From the NCBI RefSeq assembly GCF_036884655.1, contig NC_088345.1, forward strand, positions 27,569,501 to 27,633,500: 64,000 nt of DNA, written 5' to 3'. The notes beneath the pieces are model-generated. The model ran no database searches and had not been told where the DNA came from. It was given only the letters and a program-made list of their open reading frames with translations. This document shows, one piece after another, positions 56,731-64,000 of the stretch; position 1 is the stretch's first letter, and the number at the start of each line of letters is the position of its first letter. This DNA is from Musa acuminata AAA Group (taxonomy: Eukaryota; Streptophyta; Magnoliopsida; Zingiberales; Musaceae). A program made the translations under genes and the position numbers.

Positions 56731-58314
56731 TGTTGAATCTCAGATTTTGATGATGAAACTAATTGATTGTGTTTAAATGTTTGACTACATTTTGAGTGAT
56801 ACAGGTCTACTCGATCAGGATTAGACAATTAACGCAGGAGGAATTGACGTTGCGTCGGAGGAGATCACGTCAGGATATTGGATGGCAGAAGGCTTCGGGC
56901 GTCGGGCATCGGGCCAAGGAGAGCGAAATTGCGCCAAGGATATCGGGGTTGTGGAGGTCAACCACCGATTGGGCAACAAGCCACAAGAGAGGATGATGCA
57001 CCGAAGAATCGGATGAAGCGCCAACCAATGACGTGCCGGGCAACAGAATGTCAATTTGCGTTATAATAATTGTCTAGATCGGAGTAGAGTGTTTGCTTGT
57101 GTGTGCAGGATTAACTACGATAACCAGAAAACACAAAGCGAGAATACCGGAGTCAAGTTCGATGGACGTTTAAGAGTCCGAAGAATCATCGGAGATGCTG
57201 CCAGAACCAACCGAGAAGAAATCGGGAACTTGTCGGAATTTTCGAAAGTTCACCGAGGAGATCGTCGGAGGTTCACGGAGATCACCGAGAAGGCTCGGCT
57301 ACTCATTAAAGTCATCACAAGTTCGGGAGCTTGCTAGAAGCCCGTCAGCAGAAAGTTCGTCGGAAAGCTCGCCAGAACAAGACTCGACGTTCGCGGTTGA
57401 AAATTTGCTTAGGATGTGTTTTGGTTATGTAGTCCACTTGTAATTAGGATTAGGATTAAGAGATAATCCTATATCCTGGTTAGGGGCCAACTGGGCCCAA
57501 AGTCAGAGTTGATTTAGGCTAAAAATTAAGCTAAACCAGCGAACTAGAGAGCCAAGATTGAAGCCCAACTAGTGGCTGAAAACACTGTAGTCGGGCTGAA
57601 AACACTGTAGGCGGTGGCACCGCCTAGCTGGGCGGTGGCACCGCCCAACACCCGAGAGCTGGGCGGTGACACCACCTGGCTGGGCGGTGGCACCGCCCAG
57701 CACCCGAGCCCTGGGCGGTGGCACCGCTTGGCTGGGCGGTGGCACCTCCAACAGCGGGAACCCAAAGAGAATTCAAATTTTGAAGCCCAAATTTGAATCC
57801 TCTTGAGGCCTATAAATACCCCTCAAATCTCAGCTGAGAGAACAACTTTTTGAGCAGCAAGTGTTTGAGAGAAAAGCCTTAGAAAAGTGTTAGCTTGTCT
57901 TGTTTTCAATTTGCTAGTGTTCACCTCCTTCTTTCTTGTTGAAAATCTGTAAGAGAGTGAACCGCTTGTAAAAGTTGTAAGAGGGGTATTCACCCTTCAC
58001 TTTCAAGAGATTTGCTAGTGGAAGGTGGAAGCCTCATCGAAGAGGGGCCTCGCAAGTGGATGTAGGTCACTTGACCGAACCACTTTAAAAATGGCGTAAT
58101 CTCTGGTTTGCATTTCTTATTGTCATTTACATTACTGCAAATCTTCTTACTTGCTTTGTTTCATCATTACCTTTGCTGCGCAACTTTAAGAATACGCTTT
58201 CAAGTTAAGCTTTTCAAGTTCCGTTCTTATCGTACGAAAAATTTGATTAAAATCGAAGTTTTAATCCGCTGCACTAATTCACCCCCCCCTCTTAGTGCCA
58301 CTCCGATCCTAACA
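56731..58314 (+). repeat. SIRE-D 3' LTR (1584 bp)
   Basis: Nearly identical to the 5' LTR; the 2-bp length difference lies in the C-run near the end (8 versus 6 C). Confidence 0.95.
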
Positions 58315-58902
58315 AAGATATCATCCCCTGAGCAGCAAAATTGGGTAACAAAACTTCTTCGATTTGATTTTGAAATAACTTAGAAAAATGGGAAAGAGAA
58401 TGTTCTTGCAGATGCGCTTTCGCAACTACCCGAGCAAGCTGAAGTTTTGGCCATTTCACTTCCGACCAGCGACTTCCTTGAGGATATTAAGATGGAATGG
58501 TAGGAAGATTCAGAGACTAGTAAGATTATAAAAAAATTGGAGGAAGCACCAAGCTCCGTAGCTCATTACAATTGGGACTCAAAAGAATTACACTATAAGA
58601 GTACTAAATTGAAAAGGAGTATGGCATATCACTCACAAACCGACGGCCAGACAAAAGTTGTAAATAGGTGCTTGGAGATAGCCCAAAGCCACCCACCAAA
58701 TATGACTACCCAAGGAGGACTTCAGACTCAGCCAAGTGCCATTATTGATCGACGGATTATGACTCGACGACGACGATCCACTACTGAATTGCTAATACAG
58801 TGGGCAAACTTACTAACAGAAGATGCCACTTTGGAGAACTATGATGACTTGAAGATTAAATTCCCAAAATTCATGAATCGTCAGCCTCGAGGACAAGGCT
58901 GA
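58315..58902 (+). pseudogene. pol: GYP-B RNase H end, integrase stub and C-terminal tail
   Basis: After the AAGAT duplicate the frame resumes RNase H (ISSPEQQNWVTKLLRFDFEI, then a TAG), the ENVLADALSQLPEQAE linker, and a further stop. SKELHYKSTKLKRS is joined directly to MAYHSQTDGQTKVVNRCLE, so the integrase HHCC and both catalytic Asp segments are missing, as in GYP-I. The tail LLIQWANLLTEDATLENYDD resembles a degenerate chromodomain-like end and closes with QPRGQG, TGA at 58900-58902. Confidence 0.9.
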
Positions 58903-58905
58903 TTT

Positions 58906-58919
58906 GAAGAGGGCGGGTT
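58906..58919 (+). other. GYP-B polypurine tract
   Basis: GAAGAGGGCGGGTT immediately before the 3' LTR start TGTTAGG. Confidence 0.8.
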
Positions 58920-59397
58920 TGTTAGGACTCTAGCTAGGAGAGTCCTAATTGAGAGGGACATTCATGTAAAACTGTTAGGACTTTAGATAGGAGAGTCCTA
59001 ATTGAGAGGGACATTCATGTAAAACTATTAGGACTTTAGCTAGGAGAGTCCTAATTTAGAGAGACATTCTGTTAGGACTCTAGTTAGGAGAGTCTGAATT
59101 GAGAGGGACATTCATGTAGGAGGTTTTTTCTTAGAGAAGAATTAGGAGTTGTAAGGGAATAGGAGTCCTATTAGGAGTTGGTTAGAAGTAAGAGTCTTAA
59201 GTCGGATTCCTATTAGGAGTTAGGGTTTAGAAGCCCTATAAATAGCCATGTATTCCTCCTCTTTTCTCAAGCAATAGATGAATCTTTTCTGCAGCCTTTG
59301 AGCAGCAACTTGGAGGGAGGAACCCCTATAGAGTTCCAAGGAGGCCGATCCCCTAAAGAGATCAACCCCAAGTTTAGAATCTACAAGGGTTCTAACA
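58920..59397 (+). repeat. GYP-B 3' LTR (478 bp)
   Basis: Four tandem start units (58920, 58973, 59026, 59070), TATA box 59237-59244, end GGTTCTAACA followed by GGTGG. Confidence 0.95.
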
Positions 59398-60573
59398 GGT
59401 GGTCATTCAGAAATTGATGGACCATATTATGTTATGATCCCACTTCACTTTCTATCTGTTTGATATAAAATTCAGAGTCGACCTAGCACTTGGGTAGGGT
59501 GAGAGGGCTCGAGTAGGAAAGGGCTACCCGTGGATGGAGTCAAGAACTCATCACGGCGTGGAGCCACCACTGAGTTAAACCTCACATGCACTATGCTAGA
59601 GTACAACGTTTGAGCTTCTATTTCGTATTTGTTCTTTGATATGTTCTGAAATGCTTCTTATGCTTCCGAAATATTTCCATGTGCCATTGATACGTTCTAA
59701 AGCATTTCATTCACCATTGATATGTTCCGAACTGTTTCATATGCCATTGATATCCAAAATGCTCCTTACATCTTTGTTATGCCTTGAAATTACCATATGC
59801 CATCGATATGCTCCTTATGCCAATGATATGCTCCAATTACCTTTCCTTGATTGTATTAACAAAACGTGCTTCGAACGATACGACATTGTAATTCTGCATT
59901 CAAACAAAACATGCTACTGTTTCATCTTGTATCTCTGCTTTGTATTTTGATACCTTATTTATTTGAAACTTGTCCTCTTTGCTATGGATATCTTAGTCAT
60001 TTGCTGAGCTTTATATGCTCACCCCGTTGCTATATAAATTTTTCAGGATAGCTTATCGCTCACTAAAATGTGTAAATTGGGTTAAGGCAATGGAAGGCTA
60101 GAATATTTTGGGGCAAATATTTCGTACTTGATAGGTTGATGTTGTATAAGTTCTTTTTTGGTGTAATGAAATATCAATGACAAATCTAGATTGATGTATC
60201 TTGTAAATATTTGAAAAGTACCTCTTACGTCAGGATTTTGAAAATGTTAAGTTTAAACTATGTAATGATATAAACATGTAGTACATGTTAGTTTTGTGAT
60301 TGCATTAATTGCCGCGCTTATGGATTTATGATATAGTTATGATTTAGTTAAGTTGCTTTTGGATTTTAAGAATCATCTAGTGACATTATGTATGATTATA
60401 AACTGCACAGGTTTTATGAATTGTGGATTGTAGAGGTGAATGACTTAAATATTTTTCTTAGTGACCTCAAATGTGTGATTGGATCCTGGATTGTTTGTTG
60501 AATTATAATATTATCAATCTTGAGTTAGGTTCACACCTCCTGAATGAAAATTAAATTCGAGAGGGGCGTGACA
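59398..60573 (+). repeat. TEK-A 3' LTR, part 3
   Basis: Resumes the LTR with GGTGGTCATTCAGAAATTGA, contains the GATATG short-repeat zone (about 59640-59840) and the GCTATATAAATTTTTCAGG motif (about 60030), and ends GAGGGGCGTGACA, followed by the GTTTG duplicate. Confidence 0.92.
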
Positions 60574-60578
60574 GTTTG

Positions 60579-61727
60579 AGGGTGTGGTTTAATGGAGTTT
60601 TAGGGCTATGGATGAAAGCTTTGGATTTGTGGTAGATGACAGCAGAGATTTGACAGAAATCAGTAGAAGTTGCTGCAAGTATGTGCTGTCTTGTAAGAGC
60701 AGAATTATCGTCAAAGAAATAGTGGTTTCTCAACAAAATTTCCACCAAAAACTTGAGAAATTTGAGGAGGGAATTGATAATAAAATCTCAATTTATATGA
60801 TAGAAAGGATGTTCAATTTAATCAAGAAAATTAGCAACAAAATTGGTGCAAGTTGCGATAGCAGAATTCTCGTCGAAAAATTTCAGCAGTTTACGATGAA
60901 AATTTGTAGCAACACAAAATCGATTTTCGAGATAAATTCCTTAATAGATCAATGTTAGATGGATGCCAAGATGATCTATGAAGTGTATAAGAAATTTCAT
61001 TCAAAAAAGATTGCAAATAGATGGGTTAAGGCAACAATATGCGGCTGAAATTTTCTGCAGCACAGATTTTTAAGTATAGCAGATTGAACGTAAAAGATCA
61101 ATGGTTTATATTGAGAATTTTTTAATGAAACCAAAGGAAAATCCACTGTTAGTAAGTGTTAAAGCTATCATAAAAAATTCATAGAGATTTGAATAGACAC
61201 AATGTAGTATCAAGATTAAACAAACAGTGCTATGCGGCTAAAATTTTACAGTGCAGATTTTTAAGTATAGCAGATTAGACGTAAAATATCAATGGTTTAT
61301 ATTGAGACTTTTTTGACAAAACTAAAGGGAAATCTGCTGTTAGGAAGTGTCAAAGATGTCATAAAAAATTCATAGAGATTTGGATAGAAAAAACACAATA
61401 GCAAGATCAAACAGACGGTGCTATACGGTTGGAATTCTGCAATGTATCTTTCATCGTAGAGATGAAAACTTTATGACGAAAATTTTATGCAGCAATATAG
61501 GAATAATTTTTTTGGGATTTTCAAATAAGGATAATTAAAATGGAGCAGCAGTAAGGTAGAAAACCAGAACCTGTTGCAATTCACAGGAAGATCAAAGGAT
61601 GATCTGCGGTGGTGAAGATGACGGTGGAATTTGGCGATGATCTTTTAAGCAATTGTGGGAATTGCTATGGGCGACTATAGAGGGTCAATGGATGGCTATG
61701 GAAGGGCTGCGAGATGCCAAGAATGTT
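60579..61727 (-). other. GYP-F leader (right piece)
   Basis: Complementary to the GYP-B leader (about 47115-48280). No coding content. Confidence 0.85.
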
Positions 61728-61739
61728 GCTCTAATACCA
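61728..61739 (-). other. GYP-F primer binding site
   Basis: Minus strand TGGTATTAGAGC, one change from the canonical PBS. Confidence 0.85.
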
Positions 61740-61741
61740 CG

Positions 61742-62134
61742 TGTTAGAACCCTTGTAGATTCTAAACTTGGAGTTGATCTCTTTAGGGGATCGGCCTCCT
61801 TGGAACTCTATAGGGGTTCCTCCCTCCAAGTTGCTGCTCAAAGGCTGTAGAAAAGATTCATCTATTCTTATGAAAAGAGAAGGAATACATGGCTATTTAT
61901 AGGGCTTCTAAACCCTAACTCCTAATATGACTCCTACTCAAGACTCGTACTTCTAACCAACTCCTAATATGACTCCTACTCAAAACTCCTATTCCTTTAC
62001 AACTCCTAATTCTTCTCTAGGAAACAACCTCCTAAACCTAGCCGACCTTTTCACCCCTTTAATAGAGGTTAGCTTAAGTAGGTTTTACATAAATGTCCCT
62101 CTCAATTAGGACTCTCCTAGCTAGAATCCTAACA
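61742..62134 (-). repeat. GYP-F 5' LTR (393 bp)
   Basis: Minus strand TGTTAGGATTCTAGCTAGGA to AGGGTTCTAACA. Single terminal hairpin unit; TATA box on the minus strand within GGCTATTTATAGGGCTTC (about 61891). Confidence 0.9.
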
Positions 62135-62461
62135 GGGTCTAGTTGAGATTTGTTATTTGGATTAGGAGTCCAAGTCCTAGTGGACTAAGAGATGGAACTC
62201 TATAAATAGGGATGTATCTGCTTCTTTTCGCTATCAAGGAAATACTTTTCAGCTTTTGACAAACCCTAAGAGGCTAATCCCCTTGAAGTGACCTTATCCA
62301 TTTCTTTCCCTTCTTCTAAGATAAAATCCTAGGGGTCTTACCATCTAGTATTAGAGTAACGATCCTCAGCATTTCCGCTGCAATTCCTCACATCCCATCT
62401 CCCGCTACAATAGCCCTCAACTGTACCTCCATTGGAGATGGGGTTGCCAGCCACCTTGCAT
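62135..62461 (+). repeat. Fragment M: old LTR end and leader
   Basis: Contains a TATAAATAGG promoter-like motif at 62201-62210, LTR-like sequence, and a decayed PBS-like TAGTATTAGAGT at 62346-62357, then about 100 bp of leader. It resembles the GYP-B family's layout but is clearly diverged. It is cut on the left by the GYP-F LTR and on the right by LTR N. No coding content. Confidence 0.5.
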
Positions 62462-63225
62462 TGTCAGAAACTTAATTGGAATTGCCTAAGTCGTGAGGCA
62501 CCCTTATAGCAATTGTCACGAACTTAGCTGGAGTTTCCTAAATCATGAAGCACCCTTACGCCAACTTCTTGGACTTAGTTGGGATGGCCTAAGCCATGAG
62601 GCACCCTTACAATATATGCATTTGCAAAAGGTCAGTCTAATTACAACCTCGTGTAGGTCCCGAAGGAACTATCAAACAGCAAATTGATTAGTTTAAAAAT
62701 GAGCGATGGAGAAGTCCCGATGTCTCGCGAAGAGTGAAGCTTTACAAGTAATTCAACGAGCACCTTAAGTGAAAGAGAGAAAAGAGAGAAAAGAGGAAAA
62801 CAAGGACTTTAGAAGGTTGACCAAATAGTTGCAAGTCTATAAACAACTGCTCACTGGGTGTCGAGCGCGAAAGCAAGTTCCCATCAAGTTAACATGCGAA
62901 CTTGTGAAGATTGTTCAATGCCCGACACTACCCTGAAGCCCTATCCCCCCAGTTGGTTGTGCTAAGATGGACAACATTTGGTGCAGCTACGGTGTACAAA
63001 AACCAAATCGTGGCACACAAAAAAGGGGCCATTTTGGGGTAGTTTTGCCCGACGTAGCGAGCAGTCGCACTACAACACTACAAACAATTAGAGCTTATAT
63101 TTTTACAAGCAAAAACACACAAAACCAAGACAAAACATGCTATCAAACATCTATACAAAGATGCAAAAGTGATGAATAGTTCCTAGAACGAAGTTGTTGC
63201 GGGTGTACAACAACCATTTATGACA
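62462..63225 (-). repeat. Chromovirus N, 3' LTR (764 bp)
   Basis: The termini are TGTCA and TGACA on the plus strand. On its right, after solo LTR P, come a PPT and a pol end on the minus strand, so this is the 3' LTR of a minus-strand element extending past the window. The target duplication cannot be checked. Confidence 0.65.
62470..62611 (+). repeat. Three tandem 51-52-bp units in LTR N
   Basis: Units start ACTTAATTGG (62470), ACTTAGCTGG (62522) and ACTTAGTTGG (62573), each with a GCCTAAG..ATGAGGCACCCTTA-like core. Moderately diverged from each other. Confidence 0.85.
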
Positions 63226-63228
63226 TTC

Positions 63229-63599
63229 TATTAGGACTCTAGCTAGGAGAGTCCTAATTGAGTTTCATTGAAAGGGGCATTCATGTAAAACCTACCTAGT
63301 TGACCCCTATTAAAGAGGTGAAGAGGTCGGTTAGGGTTAGGATTAGTTTGGAGATTGCTTCTTAGAGAAGCATTAGGAGTTGGTTAGAAGTAGGAGTCTT
63401 GAGTAGGAGTCATATTATGAGTTGGGGTTTGGAAGCCTTATAAATAGTCATGTATTCATCCTCTTTTCTCAATGAATAGATGAATCTTTTTAGCAGCTTT
63501 TGAGCAACAACCTGGAGGAAGGAACACCTGTAGAGTTCCAAGGAGGCCGATCCCCTAAAGAGATCAACCCCAAGCTTAGAATCCACAAGAGTTCTATCA
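63229..63599 (+). mobile_element. Solo LTR P, GYP-B family (371 bp)
   Basis: TATTAGGACTCTAGCTAGGA (TG changed to TA) to GAGTTCTATCA, flanked by a perfect CATTC duplication (63224-63228 and 63600-63604). TATA box within GCCTTATAAATAGTC at about 63438. Single start unit. It lies exactly at the PPT/LTR boundary of chromovirus N. Confidence 0.92.
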
Positions 63600-63602
63600 C
63601 AT

Positions 63603-63619
63603 TCTCTCCCACTTAAACT
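63603..63619 (-). other. Chromovirus N polypurine tract
   Basis: Minus strand AGTTTAAGTGGGAGAGA; without solo LTR P it would abut the LTR start TGTCATAAATGG. Confidence 0.7.
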
Positions 63620-64000
63620 ATTGATGCCCTCATTGATGCTTGCTAGTAGGCTTTAATGGCTACTTATTCATGTCGTACGGCATCTTCAGACTCTCAACTG
63701 GCTTCGGTTCAGGGAAGCTTTCACCACTTCACCAAGTAATCAATATGCTTAGCTCTGTTGGGTAGCTTTATCTTGCGATCCGCTAAAATGGTTTCAACTC
63801 GCTTCTCGTAGGAGGCTCTGGTTAGAGGTAGCTAAGTTGGAACACTTCGGGAAGCATCTTGCAAATCTAAGTGATAGGCTTTTAAGTTACTGGTGTAAAA
63901 AATATTATGAATTTTGAGCCACACCGGCCGCTGCAACTTGTAGAAGATATTGCCCAACCTACTGATAATTGAGAAGGGCCCTCATACTTGTGCACCAATT
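63620..64000 (-). pseudogene. pol: Chromovirus N integrase C-terminus and chromodomain, decayed
   Basis: Minus-strand reading from the window edge: LVHKYEGP, a frameshift, FYKLQRPVWLKIHNIFYTSN, YHLDLQDASRSVPT, a stop, then LADRKIKLPNRAKHIDYLVK with W and a TGA following, and LPEPKPVESLKMPYDMNK. This is the familiar integrase end plus chromodomain (YLVKW core) of a plant chromovirus, with at least three stops. The bulk of the element is outside the window. Confidence 0.75.

Larger units (their letters stand above)
50957..58314 (+). mobile_element. SIRE-D: gag-only, non-autonomous Sirevirus (7358 bp)
   Basis: LTRs 50957-52538 and 56731-58314, differing at about nine bases and a C-run length by eye; perfect AAGAT duplication (50952-50956 and 58315-58319). 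PBS, a shortened gag, 3.2 kb of non-coding sequence and a PPT; no pol at all. The LTR is a longer relative of the SIRE-C LTR, with about 300 bp extra near its start. Close LTRs show that it moved recently, so enzymes must have come from another element, plausibly of the SIRE-C type. Confidence 0.93.
38231..59397 (+). mobile_element. GYP-B: defective gypsy element hosting two Sireviruses
   Basis: Perfect GGTGG duplication (38226-38230 and 59398-59402). 5' LTR 38231-38790 plus 47084-47100, PBS 47103-47114, leader, gag/protease, RT, RNase H to 50956, continuing at 58320, PPT and 3' LTR 58920-59397. The two gaps are SIRE-C and SIRE-D. RT lacks its catalytic block and integrase its core; both losses are shared with GYP-I, so they predate this insertion. 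Confidence 0.92.
27175..60573 (+). mobile_element. TEK-A: Tekay/Del gypsy element carrying nested elements in its 3' LTR
   Basis: 5' LTR 27175-30038, internal region 30039-33592, 3' LTR in three pieces (33593-35312, 38205-38230, 59398-60573). Termini are TGTAACATCCC and GGGGCGTGACA, with a perfect GTTTG duplication. Removing LARD-E and GYP-B restores a 3' LTR of about 2.9 kb, matching the 5' LTR. All enzymes are damaged: gag and protease degraded, RNase H mostly deleted, stops in RT and integrase. The 5' LTR end and PBS are deleted. Confidence 0.9.
23543..62134 (-). mobile_element. GYP-F: gypsy element of the GYP-B family, split into three pieces
   Basis: Pieces, right to left: LTR 61742-62134, PBS and leader 60579-61739, leader 27016-27174, gag 23543-24234. 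The gaps are filled by TEK-A (target duplication GTTTG at 27170-27174 and 60574-60578) and solo LTR G (ATAGT at 24233-24237 and 27016-27020). Pol and the 3' LTR are missing, lost beyond the SIRE-H insertion at 23543. Joining is inferred from collinearity with GYP-B 47101-49130. Confidence 0.85.

Overview
This is plant nuclear DNA made almost entirely of nested LTR retrotransposons. I found no host single-copy gene, rRNA, tRNA or CRISPR array. Every base I can assign belongs to a Ty1/copia element of the Sirevirus type, a Ty3/gypsy element of the Tekay/Del type, a second gypsy family, another chromovirus, or a small non-autonomous LTR element. The element mix and the GGCGGTGCCACCGCC-type LTR motifs remind me of Musaceae (banana/enset), but that is recollection, not a test.

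Layout, with the labels used below. (1) 1-6988: minus-strand Sirevirus SIRE-L, in which one LTR (741-2494) serves two internal regions and most of pol is replaced by a plant-transposon-protein ORF. (2) 6989-15614: Tekay element TEK-K, inserted in SIRE-L gag and truncated on the right. Its 5' LTR holds a 3.9-kb solo LTR (J). (3) 15615-19032: gypsy element GYP-I (minus), truncated on the left, inserted in SIRE-H pol. (4) 19033-23542: Sirevirus SIRE-H (minus), inserted in GYP-F gag. (5) GYP-F (minus, 23543-62134) is split by solo LTR G (24238-27015) and by the large TEK-A (27175-60573). (6) The TEK-A 3' LTR holds LARD-E (35313-38204) and, 26 bp further on, GYP-B (38231-59397). (7) GYP-B carries the apparently intact Sirevirus SIRE-C (38791-47078, minus) in its 5' LTR and the gag-only Sirevirus SIRE-D (50957-58314, plus) in its RNase H region. 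(8) 62135-64000: an old LTR/leader fragment (M), a chromovirus 3' end (N) and a solo LTR (P) of the GYP-B family.

Target-site duplications readable in the sequence prove most of the nesting: ATTAT (J), ATAGT (G), GTTTG (TEK-A), AGAC (LARD-E), GGTGG (GYP-B), AGAAT (SIRE-C), AAGAT (SIRE-D) and CATTC (P). By eye the SIRE-C LTRs differ at about 4 of 1282 positions and the SIRE-D LTRs at about 9 of 1582, so these are the youngest insertions.

SIRE-C is the only element here with complete-looking gag and pol, and could supply enzymes to gag-only relatives such as SIRE-D. The most interesting points are an in-frame TAG between gag and pol found at the same place in two diverged Sirevirus copies, a gypsy family whose copies share the same losses of the RT catalytic block and the integrase core yet kept moving, the ORF replacing pol in SIRE-L, and hairpin-bearing tandem arrays inside LTRs.
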